NCBI GenBank assembly: GCA_021838065.1
Contig: JAKCEJ010000185.1
Location: 1 to 6,216, forward strand
From: Pseudomonadota bacterium
Lineage (GTDB): Bacteria; Pseudomonadota; Gammaproteobacteria; Steroidobacterales; Steroidobacteraceae
DNA: 6,216 nt
Reading direction: 5' to 3'
The notes under the pieces: generated by a model
The model's database searches: none
What the model saw: only the letters and a program-made list of their open reading frames with translations
Told to the model about the DNA's origin: nothing
Position numbers and translations under genes: made by a program
Shown here: positions 1-6,215 of the stretch, in pieces
Layout of the letters: each line of letters begins with the position of its first letter
Position numbering within the stretch: the first letter of the stretch is position 1

Positions 1-1230
1 CGGAATGCGGTGGCCCCACCAGAGCTGGCGGCTGATGCACCAGTCCTTGATGTTGCGCATCCACTCGAAGTAGGTCTTGGCCCAGTTCTCCGGGATGAAC
101 CGCGTGCGGCCGGTTTCCACGGCGGCGATCGCCGGCGCGGCGAGCGGTGCGATCTTCACGTACCACTGGTCGGTGAGATACGGCTCGAGCACCGCGCCGC
201 TTCGATCGCCGCGCGGCACCATCATCTTGTGCGCCTCGGTGCGCTCGATCAGTCCGAGCGCCTGCAGCTCCTGCAGCACCCGTTGGCGCGCCTCGCCGCG
301 CTCGAGGCCGCGCAGGCGCGCGGGCACGTTCTCGTTGAGCGCCGCGCGCGGCGTGAAGATGTTGATCTGCGGCAGGTTGTGGCGCTGGCCGATCTCGTAG
401 TCGTTGAAATCGTGCGCCGGGGTGATCTTGACGCAGCCGGAGCCGAACGAGGCATCGACGTAGGCGTCGGCGATGATCGGAATCAGCCGCTCGGTGAGCG
501 GCAGCCGCGCCCGCTTGCCGATCAGATGCCGGTAGCGCTGGTCGTCAGGATTGACGGCCACGGCCGCATCGCCGAGCAGCGTCTCGGGACGGGTGGTGGC
601 CACCACGACATAACCGCTGCCGTCCTCGAGCGGATAGCGCAGGTGCCACAGATGGCCGTTCTCCTCCGTGTTCTGCACCTCGAGATCCGACAGTGCCGTC
701 AGCAGCACCGGGTCCCAGTTGACCAGGCGCTTGCCGCGGTAGATGAGCCCCTCCTCGTGCAGCCGGACGAAGACTTCGATGACCGCCCGCGAGAGCCCCT
801 CGTCCATGGTGAAGCGCTCGCGCGACCAGTCGACCGAATCGCCGAGGCGGCGCATCTGCGCGGCCATGGTGCCGCCGGAGCGGGCCCGCCACTGCCACAC
901 GCGCTCAATGAACGCCTCGCGCCCCAGATCGGCGCGGCGCGCGCCCTCGGCCTCGAGCTGCCGCTCGACCACCATCTGCGTGGCGATGCCGGCGTGATCG
1001 GTGCCGGGCTGCCACAGCGCATCGTCACCGCGCATGCGGTGATAGCGCGTCAGCGTGTCCATGAGGGTGTGGTTGAACGCGTGGCCCATGTGCAGCGTGC
1101 CGGTCACGTTCGGCGGCGGGATCATGATGCAAAACGGCGCGCCGTGGCCGCTCGGGGCGAACCAGCCGCGGGATTCCCAGCGCTCGTAGATCTGCCGCTC
1201 GATCTCATGCGGCGCGTAGACTTTATCCAT
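1..1230 (-). CDS. valS: Valyl-tRNA synthetase, N-terminal 410 residues (cut by the left window edge)
   Basis: This cytoplasmic class I synthetase charges tRNA-Val with valine and edits mischarged threonine. The reading frame is open from the ATG at 1230-1228 to the left edge. The HIGH-type ATP-binding motif is PPPNVTGTLHMGH at residues 38-50. The CP1 editing domain follows, with ATTRPETLLGD at 211-221 and the HDFNDYEIG segment (D277) at 273-281. GDRSG (341-345), LTDQWYVKI (352-360) and IKDWCISRQLWWGHRIP (394-410) are hallmark ValS stretches. The family is usually about 900-950 residues, so the KMSKS loop, anticodon-binding domain and C-terminal coiled coil lie outside. The start is firm: no in-frame start codon lies between the upstream in-frame TAA (1269-1267) and this ATG, and the N-terminus MDKVYAPHEIE is typical. 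A GAGG at 1237-1234 sits only 3 nt from the ATG. It follows holC by 47 bp. Confidence 0.98.
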   Translation of the reverse strand, partial: MDKVYAPHEIERQIYERWESRGWFAPSGHGAPFCIMIPPPNVTGTLHMGHAFNHTLMDTLTRYHRMRGDDALWQPGTDHAGIATQMVVERQLEAEGARRADLGREAFIERVWQWRARSGGTMAAQMRRLGDSVDWSRERFTMDEGLSRAVIEVFVRLHEEGLIYRGKRLVNWDPVLLTALSDLEVQNTEENGHLWHLRYPLEDGSGYVVVATTRPETLLGDAAVAVNPDDQRYRHLIGKRARLPLTERLIPIIADAYVDASFGSGCVKITPAHDFNDYEIGQRHNLPQINIFTPRAALNENVPARLRGLERGEARQRVLQELQALGLIERTEAHKMMVPRGDRSGAVLEPYLTDQWYVKIAPLAAPAIAAVETGRTRFIPENWAKTYFEWMRNIKDWCISRQLWWGHRIP

Positions 1231-1265
1231 GGTCCTCGGGGACTCGTTGCTCGGCGGTCGGGGGA

Positions 1266-1271
1266 ATTATA
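1266..1271 (-). promoter_or_regulatory. Consensus -10 hexamer upstream of valS (possible internal promoter)
   Basis: Read on the minus strand this is a perfect TATAAT, lying in the 47-bp gap between holC and valS and ending 35 nt before the valS ATG. It stands out in very GC-rich surroundings. At 16-18 nt spacing no TTGACA-like -35 is present, and there is no TGN extension. It may give valS some transcription independent of pepA-holC, or it may be chance. Upstream bases fall within the holC 3' end. Confidence 0.3.
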
Positions 1272-1277
1272 GGGCGC

Positions 1278-1709
1278 TTACGGGGCGTGCAGCGTGTGCG
1301 TCGCCGGCTCGCAGCCGAGCTGCCGATAGGCCCGAAAGCGGGCGCGGCCGGCCTCGCGCTGAGCCGGCTCGGCAGCGATGATCTCGACGCTGCGCTCGGC
1401 CGAGGCGGCGACCGGCGGCAGTTCGGGCGATGCGGCGAGGTTGATGAGCACCCCGACCCGGTCGGCGGGCGGCTCCCCGGCGCTCAGCAGCACCGGCGCC
1501 TCGCTCCCGGCCCCGAGCCACTCGTGCGGCACGAAGCTCGCCTCGGCAAAGGTCCACAGCAGCTCATCGAAACGCGCGAGCTCCTCGCGGTCGGTGTGCC
1601 ACACGAGCACGCGCTGGCCGGCCAGATACGCCTTCATGGCGATGCGGCAGGCGACCTTCAGCCGCGCCGCCGGCGCCGTCTCCTCGAGAACGTAGAAATC
1701 CGCCTGCAA
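1278..1709 (-). CDS. holC: DNA polymerase III chi subunit (HolC), TTG start
   Basis: HolC is a small accessory subunit of the DNA polymerase III clamp-loader complex. In known members it binds psi (HolD) and the C-terminal tail of single-stranded DNA-binding protein. The 143-residue product fits the family size (about 140-150). Visible family features are the opening strand DFYVL (4-8), LLWTF (50-54), FVPHEW (59-64), PVLLS (72-76), VLINL (87-91) and the C-terminal R-x-RFRAYRQLG-x(5)-H region (122-138). The start is TTG at 1709-1707. The pepA stop TAG (1721-1719) lies in the same frame just four codons upstream, with no ATG or GTG between, and AGAGGGG (1720-1714) is a good ribosome-binding site four bases away. 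The ribosome-binding site overlaps the pepA stop, which suggests translational coupling. It sits between pepA and valS, the order known in E. coli. Confidence 0.93.
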   Translation of the reverse strand: MQADFYVLEETAPAARLKVACRIAMKAYLAGQRVLVWHTDREELARFDELLWTFAEASFVPHEWLGAGSEAPVLLSAGEPPADRVGVLINLAASPELPPVAASAERSVEIIAAEPAQREAGRARFRAYRQLGCEPATHTLHAP

Positions 1710-1713
1710 TGCG

Positions 1714-1720
1714 CCCCTCT
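1714..1720 (-). promoter_or_regulatory. holC ribosome-binding site overlapping the pepA stop codon
   Basis: The minus strand reads AGAGGGG then CGCA then the TTG start. The first two bases of this site are the last two of the pepA TAG stop. This purine run decides the TTG as the holC start and implies that ribosomes finishing pepA are placed to reinitiate on holC. Confidence 0.7.
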
Positions 1721-3212
1721 ACACCTTGGCGCGCCGCAGCAGGAAGTCCGCGAGCAGCGGCGTGGGACGGCCGGTGCTGCCCTTGTGCGCGCCGCTCTGC
1801 CAGGCGGTGCCGGCGATGTCGAGGTGCGCCCAGCGCATGCCGCGGGTGAACTTGCCGAGAAACGCCGCCGCGGTGATGGCCCCGCCGTCGCGGCCGCCGA
1901 TGTTGGCGAAGTCCGCGAAATTGCTCTTCAGCTGCTCGGCGTACTCCTCGGTGAGCGGCAGCGGCCAGGCGCGGTCATCGGCGCGCACCCCGGCCTCGAT
2001 CAGCTCCCGCACCAGCGCCTCGTCGTTGCCGATTGCGGCCGAGTGATGGTGGCCGAGGGCGATGACGCAGGCGCCGGTGAGGGTCGCCATGTCGATGAGC
2101 GCGGCGGGCTTGAAGCGCCGCGCGTAGTGCAGCGCATCGCAGAGCACCAGCCGCCCCTCGGCGTCGGTGTTGAGAATCTCCACGGTCTGCCCCGAGGAGC
2201 TGGTGACGATATCGCCGGGCTTGAGGGCCTTGCCGTCCGGCATGTTCTCCACCGCCCCGACGATGCCGACCACATGCAGCGGCAGTTTCACCTCGGCGGC
2301 GAAGGACAGGGCCGCGAGCACGGCGGCCGCGCCGCTCATGTCGTACTTCATCTCGTCCATCTCGGCGGCGGGCTTCAGCGAGATGCCGCCGCTGTCGAAG
2401 GTGACGCCCTTGCCCACGAGCACCACCGGCGCCGCACCGCTCTTGCCGCCCTTGTACTCGAGCACGATCAGCCGCGGCGGCTCGCTGCTGCCCTGCGCGA
2501 CCGCGAGCAGGCAGCCCATCTTCTCGCGCCGCAGGGCCGGCTCATCGAGCACCCTCACCCGCAGCGAGCGGTGCTCGCGGGCGAGCCGGCGGGCCCGTTC
2601 GGCCAGGTAGCGAGGCGTGCAGATGTTGCCCGGCAGGTTGCCGAGGTCGCGCTGCAGCGCCGCGGCCTGCGCGAGCGCCTCGCCGTGCGCGAGACCCCGC
2701 GCGACCTCGCGGGCCGCGGTGCGCGAGGATGCTTCGGCGAGCACCCGGGCCAGGGCGGCGGGCTTGGGCTTCTTGCCGGTCTTGAGGTCATTGACGCGAT
2801 ATAGCCCCGCGACGGTGAGCTCGGCCACGGCCCGGCCGTAGTAATAATCGTCGAGCGCCTCGTGGTCCGGGCGCTCGAGCGCGAAGGCGGCGCTCTTGAC
2901 GCCGGTCCGCGTGAGCGCCGCGACGGCGGCCGAGACGGCCTTGCGCCAGGACCTGCGCTGGAAGGCCGTGCGCGCACCCAGTCCGGTCAGCAGCACGCGC
3001 CGGGCGGCGAGACCCGGCAGATCCGTCAGCAGCAGCGTTTCGCCGGCGCGGCCCGGGAAGTCGCCTCGCCCGAGCAGCGTCGCGAGGCGGCCGCCGGCCG
3101 CCTGATCGATGCGCCGCGCCGCGGCGGTGAGCTCGCTTTCCTCGAAAACCCCGACGATCAGGCAATCCACCCCGAGCGTGGTGATGCTCGTGCTCCAGGT
3201 CTCGAAACGCAT
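1719..3212 (-). CDS. pepA: Leucyl aminopeptidase, M17 family (PepA)
   Basis: This is a cytosolic, normally hexameric, two-metal aminopeptidase that releases N-terminal residues from peptides. The 497 residues compare with 503 in E. coli PepA. A variable N-terminal domain (about 1-165) precedes the catalytic domain (about 185-497). Every expected active-site residue is visible: K268, D273, D291, D350 and E352 as metal ligands, plus K280 and R354 as catalytic residues. The family signature NTDAEGRL is at 348-355. Other conserved blocks are DLGNLPGNIC (189-198), LVGKGVTFDSGGISLKP (265-281), ATLTGACVIALG (376-387) and WAHLDIAGTAW (461-471). The ATG at 3212-3210 is preceded by GGGAGAA (3224-3218) at good spacing. 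It is the first gene of a pepA-holC-valS unit, divergent from lptF. E. coli PepA also binds DNA, in Xer recombination and carAB repression; whether this one does cannot be read from sequence. Confidence 0.98.
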   Translation of the reverse strand: MRFETWSTSITTLGVDCLIVGVFEESELTAAARRIDQAAGGRLATLLGRGDFPGRAGETLLLTDLPGLAARRVLLTGLGARTAFQRRSWRKAVSAAVAALTRTGVKSAAFALERPDHEALDDYYYGRAVAELTVAGLYRVNDLKTGKKPKPAALARVLAEASSRTAAREVARGLAHGEALAQAAALQRDLGNLPGNICTPRYLAERARRLAREHRSLRVRVLDEPALRREKMGCLLAVAQGSSEPPRLIVLEYKGGKSGAAPVVLVGKGVTFDSGGISLKPAAEMDEMKYDMSGAAAVLAALSFAAEVKLPLHVVGIVGAVENMPDGKALKPGDIVTSSSGQTVEILNTDAEGRLVLCDALHYARRFKPAALIDMATLTGACVIALGHHHSAAIGNDEALVRELIEAGVRADDRAWPLPLTEEYAEQLKSNFADFANIGGRDGGAITAAAFLGKFTRGMRWAHLDIAGTAWQSGAHKGSTGRPTPLLADFLLRRAKV

Positions 3213-3217
3213 TCCGC

Positions 3218-3224
3218 TTCTCCC
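3218..3224 (-). promoter_or_regulatory. pepA ribosome-binding site
   Basis: The minus strand reads GGGAGAA, then five bases, then the pepA ATG. This is a strong Shine-Dalgarno match and supports the chosen start. Confidence 0.75.
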
Positions 3225-3253
3225 GTATGCCGGCCACTGCCGGTGAACCCTGT

Positions 3254-3284
3254 TTTATGGGCGGCGTCCCATTGAGCTACGCAA
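3254..3284 (-). promoter_or_regulatory. Candidate promoter for pepA-holC-valS
   Basis: On the minus strand TTGCGT (3284-3279; 3 of 6 consensus bases) is followed after 19 nt by CATAAA (3259-3254; 4 of 6). Transcription would begin near 3247, giving a leader of about 35 nt. The match is weak and the spacer long, but this is the most AT-rich stretch in the divergent gap and correctly placed for pepA. Confidence 0.3.
3257..3272. repeat. Short inverted repeat between the divergent promoters (possible operator)
   Basis: ATGGG (3257-3261) and CCCAT (3268-3272) form perfect 5-bp arms around a 6-bp spacer. The left arm touches the candidate pepA -10 and the right arm touches the candidate lptF -35. 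The placement suits a regulator-binding site acting on both directions, but 5-bp arms can arise by chance and no known operator is recognised. Confidence 0.25.
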
Positions 3285-3300
3285 CCCGCTGCTTTATCTT
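3272..3300 (+). promoter_or_regulatory. Candidate promoter for lptF-lptG
   Basis: TTGAGC (3272-3277; 4 of 6 consensus bases) and TATCTT (3295-3300; 4 of 6) are separated by the ideal 17 nt. Transcription would begin near 3307, leaving a GC-rich 5' leader of about 120 nt before the lptF GTG. This is the best sigma-70-like match in the gap on this strand. Confidence 0.45.
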
Positions 3301-3396
3301 CACTACCGCTGCGGACCGCGCGGTGTTGAGTGCGCCGGACCTGTGCGTTGCAGGGACGGCCCTCGCGCGCGGGCGCGGACGGGCAGTGTAACTCAA

Positions 3397-3410
3397 GCCG
3401 GTGTTCCGGC
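3397..3410 (+). other. Small hairpin in the lptF leader
   Basis: GCCGG (3397-3401) and CCGGC (3406-3410) can pair around a TGTT loop, ending 15 nt before the lptF start and just before its weak ribosome-binding region. An all-GC five-pair stem could affect translation initiation, but this is not distinctive in such GC-rich DNA. Confidence 0.25.
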
Positions 3411-3425
3411 GGGCAGGCTCCTCGG

Positions 3426-4517
3426 GTGGGAAAGACTATCGGACGCTACATTTTGCGCGAGGTGCTGAGCGCCTGGCTGCTGATGATGGCGGTGCTGCTG
3501 ATTATTCTCACCACCTACGAGGTGGCCGCCGTGCTCGAGCGGGCCGCGGCGGACCAGTTCCCCCAGGGGGTCATCCTGCGGCTGATTTACCTCGGTCTTC
3601 TGCAGTACGTGAGCCTGGTGGCGCCCATGGCGCTGCTGCTCGGGATCGTCTGGGCGTTCGGGCGGCTCTATCACGACAGCGAGATGGCCGCGGCGCTCGC
3701 CTGCGGCGTGCGCCCGGCGGTGCTGTACCGTCCGGTCATCGGCCTGGGTCTGGTCGTCGCCGCGGCCCTCGCGGCGGTCACCCTGGTGCTCGCGCCGGCG
3801 GCGACCTACCAGGCCCTCACGCTGCGCGATCAGGCGATCCGCGCCGGGCAGTTCGCGCCGCTTGCCCCTGGACAGTTCCGCGCCTTCGGCGGCGGCAGCG
3901 CCGTGGTCTATGCCCAGCGGGTGGACCCTGACGGCACCCTCGCCAACGTGTTCATCGAACGGACTCGCGGGCCGGTGGTGGAGGTGGCCCTCGCCAACCG
4001 GGCGCGCCATACGGTCTCTGCGGACGGCAGCACACAGACCATCGAGCTTTATCATGGGGAGCGCTTCGAGGGCGTGCCCGGCAGCGCCGAGTTTCGCATG
4101 ATGCGCTTCGCCGAACACACCGTGCCGATTCCGATGCCGCGCGCGAACACGGTCGTGACCGATCTCGATGCGGCGCCGACCGCTGCGCTCTACGCCTCGG
4201 CCGACCCGCTCCAGCAGGCGAAGCTGCAATGGCGCATCGCGCTGCCGCTGATGTGCCTGGTGCTCGGCGTCGTCGCGCTGCCGCTCGCGCGCCTGAGGCC
4301 GCGCCAGGGCCGCTATGCGCGCGTGTGGCTCGCACTGGTGGTGTACGTGGTGTACCTGAACCTGCTGACGGCCGGGGAGGCCTGGCTCGGCCACGGCACC
4401 ATCCCGGTGGCGCTGGGATTGTGGTGGGTGCACGCGGTCGTGATTCTGCTCGCGGTCGCGATCGTGCGCGGCCCGGCGGTGGCGCAGCGCGTGCGCTACC
4501 GATTGGTGCGCGCATGA
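3426..4517 (+). CDS. lptF: LPS export ABC transporter permease LptF
   Basis: LptF pairs with LptG in the inner membrane. With the LptB ATPase they form the LptB2FG transporter that extracts lipopolysaccharide and passes it to LptC. From the GTG at 3426 the product is 363 residues (E. coli 366). Features are the amphipathic start GKTIGRYILREVL (2-14), membrane segments at about 14-36, 52-80 and 103-124, a periplasmic beta-jellyroll-type region at about 125-265, and membrane segments at about 270-290, 299-316 and 326-347. SEMAAALACGVRP (85-97) is the cytoplasmic coupling helix that contacts the ATPase. ARLRPRQGRYARV (288-300) is a conserved family loop. An upstream in-frame GTG at 3330 would add 32 residues rich in Arg, Cys and Ser that the family lacks, so it was not chosen. 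The ribosome-binding site is weak (GGCAGG at 3412-3417). The end overlaps lptG by four bases. Confidence 0.95.
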   Translation: MGKTIGRYILREVLSAWLLMMAVLLIILTTYEVAAVLERAAADQFPQGVILRLIYLGLLQYVSLVAPMALLLGIVWAFGRLYHDSEMAAALACGVRPAVLYRPVIGLGLVVAAALAAVTLVLAPAATYQALTLRDQAIRAGQFAPLAPGQFRAFGGGSAVVYAQRVDPDGTLANVFIERTRGPVVEVALANRARHTVSADGSTQTIELYHGERFEGVPGSAEFRMMRFAEHTVPIPMPRANTVVTDLDAAPTAALYASADPLQQAKLQWRIALPLMCLVLGVVALPLARLRPRQGRYARVWLALVVYVVYLNLLTAGEAWLGHGTIPVALGLWWVHAVVILLAVAIVRGPAVAQRVRYRLVRA

Positions 4518-5581
4518 GCATTCTCGACCGCTACATCGTGCGCGCCATTCTCGGCGCGGTGCTTCTGGTGCTCGCCGTGTTCGTGGTGCTCGGCGGACTG
4601 TTCGCCTTCATCAGCCAGCAGGGCAACATCGGCGTCGGGCATTACACGCTGCTCGATGCTCTATGGTTCACCCTGCTCAACGTGCCCGAGCAGGCCTACC
4701 AGCTGCTGCCGATCACGACGGTGATCGGCTCGCTGATCGGGCTCGGCGCGCTGGCTCGCGGGAGCGAGATCACCGTGATCCGCGCCACCGGGATGTCGGT
4801 GGGGCGCCTGGCGGGGGCGGCGCTCATCGCCGCGCTGATCCTGATCGCCGCCGAGGCGGTGGTCGGGGAGTTCGTGGCGCCGCAGCTGCAGGAGGCGGCC
4901 AGCCAGCAGCGCGCCTTCAGCCAGTACAACACCATCAGCTTCGGCGGCGGTACGGGCGCATGGGCGCGCGACGGCGATCTGATCCTGAACGTCTCGCGCC
5001 AGTCGGGCTCGCGGCGCTTCGGCGGCATGCAGGTGTTCGAGCTGTCCCCGACGCATCAGCTGCTTGCCATCGGGCACGCCACGCGCGCCACCGCCGCAGG
5101 CGGTGACCGCTGGCTGCTCGATAACTACACCGCCTCGCACTTCGCGGGGGATCGCGTCACCGTGCGCCCGAGCGGGCCGAAGGTGCTGCATTCGAACATC
5201 TCGGCGAGCTTCCTCGGCTTCGCCGTGCAGGATCCGGCACAGATGACCCTGCGATCGCTGTGGCAGCTGATCGGCTATTACCGGGCCAACTCCATCGACG
5301 CCAGCCAGTACGTGTTCGCCTTCTGGTCGCGCATCGCGCGCACCGTGGCCATCGTCTTCTCGGTGCTGCTCGCCGTGCCGCTGGTGCTCGGCTCGATGCG
5401 CTCGGCGGGCGCGGGAGCGCGTACCATGCTCGGGCTCGGCATCGGCATCGCCTTCTTCCTGCTGCAGCGGCTCATCGAGAGCGGCACCATCGTCTTTCAC
5501 CTCAATCCGGTGATCTTGGCGTGGCTGCCGACGGTGCTGTTCGCCACCGTGACGATGCTGCTGTTTGCGAGCGCCCGCTGA
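4514..5581 (+). CDS. lptG: LPS export ABC transporter permease LptG
   Basis: LptG is the second membrane subunit of the LptB2FG lipopolysaccharide extractor. The product is 355 residues (E. coli 360). It opens with MSILDRYIVRAIL, typical of the family, followed by membrane segments at about 12-34, 56-80 and 97-118. A periplasmic beta-jellyroll-type domain spans about 120-265, and three more segments lie at about 274-294, 303-320 and 331-351. SEITVIRATGMSV (84-96) is the coupling helix facing LptB. The ATG at 4514 overlaps the lptF TGA (ATGA), and no clear Shine-Dalgarno precedes it, so translation is probably coupled to lptF. The open frame extends much further upstream inside lptF, but that part is the out-of-frame reading of lptF and not LptG-like. 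lptA, lptB and lptC are not in this window, as is usual for this locus. Confidence 0.97.
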   Translation: MSILDRYIVRAILGAVLLVLAVFVVLGGLFAFISQQGNIGVGHYTLLDALWFTLLNVPEQAYQLLPITTVIGSLIGLGALARGSEITVIRATGMSVGRLAGAALIAALILIAAEAVVGEFVAPQLQEAASQQRAFSQYNTISFGGGTGAWARDGDLILNVSRQSGSRRFGGMQVFELSPTHQLLAIGHATRATAAGGDRWLLDNYTASHFAGDRVTVRPSGPKVLHSNISASFLGFAVQDPAQMTLRSLWQLIGYYRANSIDASQYVFAFWSRIARTVAIVFSVLLAVPLVLGSMRSAGAGARTMLGLGIGIAFFLLQRLIESGTIVFHLNPVILAWLPTVLFATVTMLLFASAR

Positions 5582-5596
5582 GGACTGCTCAGGCGG
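5575..5596. terminator. Possible bidirectional hairpin between lptG and the convergent gene
   Basis: CCGCTGAG (5575-5582) can pair with CTCAGGCGG (5588-5596) around a GACTG loop, giving eight pairs with one bulged G. The stem includes the lptG stop codon and fills most of the 19-bp convergent gap. Neither strand has a T-run after it, so it is not a textbook intrinsic terminator. It may still block read-through in both directions. Confidence 0.3.
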
Positions 5597-5600
5597 CAGG

Positions 5601-6215
5601 TTATCGCCGCGCCGGCGGATGAGGCTTCGGCAGCGGCTTGAGCAGCCCCGAGAGCGGCTGGAAGATCTGCTTGAAGGTGTAGCCCGGGACGCGGTATTGC
5701 CAGCCGTGCACGCGCGCGTTGATCCTCGCGGCGGCGGCGGCGGCTTTCGGTCCAGCGGCGTGTGCGCCGAGCTCGATGTAGTGCGGACCCGTCTTCGCGG
5801 CATGATAGCCGCTCAGCGCGACGGTGAGGCCATCGAACGTCGTGAACTGCGCGCTCGAGAAACGCACGCCCTTCGGTGCCGGGGCCGCCTTGCGCACATC
5901 GCTCAGCGTGAGATTCGACAAGGCGCTCGCCACCGCGTTGCCGGCATCCGGGCTCGCCAGAGCGCGTCCGGGCGGAGTGCCGATGACGTGGAAATTCACG
6001 TCGGTGGCCTTGGCGCGCTCGATGCGGTAGGGGCGCTCGCCGGCCGGATGCTCCTCGATGCTGCGCACCTGCTTGCGGCGCACGTCGACGATGATCGGCT
6101 CGAGCCACTCGGCGGGCTTGGCGTCGGCCATCACCAGCGGCCCAGCGAGCAGGGTCTGCCTGTGCCCCGCGCGGCGCACGTACGAGCCGATGCCCTCGTC
6201 GTTGTGACCGACGAT
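5601..6215 (-). CDS. DUF4340-like protein, C-terminal 204 residues (cut by the right window edge)
   Basis: The frame is open from the right edge to TAA at 5603-5601. The visible part resembles the C-terminal half of DUF4340 proteins. GSYVRRAGHRQTLLAG lies near the cut, then AEWLEPIIVDV, then a Y-R-I-E-R strand and an NAVASALSNLTLSDV helix. A beta-rich stretch with FTTFDGLTVALSGY follows, then GWQYRVPGYTFKQIF and a Pro/Arg-rich tail ending PARR. In known genomes DUF4340 proteins, usually with an N-terminal membrane anchor, tend to be encoded beside Gld-like ABC transporter genes (ATPase, permease and GldG-type auxiliary protein). Their biochemical role is not settled. GTG (6179) and a nearby ATG are in frame, but family-like sequence continues upstream of both, so I take the gene as partial. 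It converges on lptG across 19 bp and is probably the last gene of its operon. The family call rests on pattern recognition, not a profile search. Confidence 0.7.
   Translation of the reverse strand: MVGHNDEGIGSYVRRAGHRQTLLAGPLVMADAKPAEWLEPIIVDVRRKQVRSIEEHPAGERPYRIERAKATDVNFHVIGTPPGRALASPDAGNAVASALSNLTLSDVRKAAPAPKGVRFSSAQFTTFDGLTVALSGYHAAKTGPHYIELGAHAAGPKAAAAAARINARVHGWQYRVPGYTFKQIFQPLSGLLKPLPKPHPPARR

Noticed and set aside
10..1272. A 420-codon open frame on the plus strand opposite valS
   Set aside because: The minus strand here encodes unmistakable ValS. Long antisense frames are expected in GC-rich DNA with G/C third positions, and the antisense product is low-complexity Arg/Ala/His-rich with no family features.
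1287..2804. A 505-codon plus-strand open frame spanning holC and most of pepA
   Set aside because: It is antisense to two well-recognised genes, crosses their boundary, and its product shows no recognisable domain; it is a composition artefact.
3264..3291. tRNA-like fragment on the minus strand (GGGTTGCGTAGCTCAATGGG resembling an acceptor stem and D-arm)
   Set aside because: The D-stem has no closing GAGC, no anticodon arm follows, and the nearest GGTTC is about 30 nt downstream of the TAGCTCA rather than the roughly 45 nt a tRNA needs. It is at most a remnant and most likely chance.
3351..3380. GC-rich alternating stretch as a special structure or regulatory RNA
   Set aside because: The CGCGCGCGGGCGCG run gives many short alternative pairings but no stable, distinctive fold or known riboswitch motif.
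3330..3425. A separate small gene or N-terminal extension before lptF
   Set aside because: The encoded 32 residues are Arg/Cys/Ser-rich without a signal or family match, and recognised LptF sequence begins right after the GTG at 3426.
3393..4433. A 346-codon minus-strand open frame opposite lptF
   Set aside because: It is rich in His, Arg, Gln and Gly with no membrane segments or motifs, and is fully explained as the shadow of lptF.
4229..4513. Upstream extension of the lptG frame to give a 450-residue protein
   Set aside because: This stretch is the out-of-frame reading of the LptF C-terminus. LptG family proteins start at the sequence encoded from 4514, and the ATGA overlap is a normal operon junction.
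4661..5803. A 380-codon minus-strand open frame across lptG and the convergent gene
   Set aside because: It is antisense to LptG and out of frame with the DUF4340-like gene, with an Arg/His/Gln-biased shadow composition.
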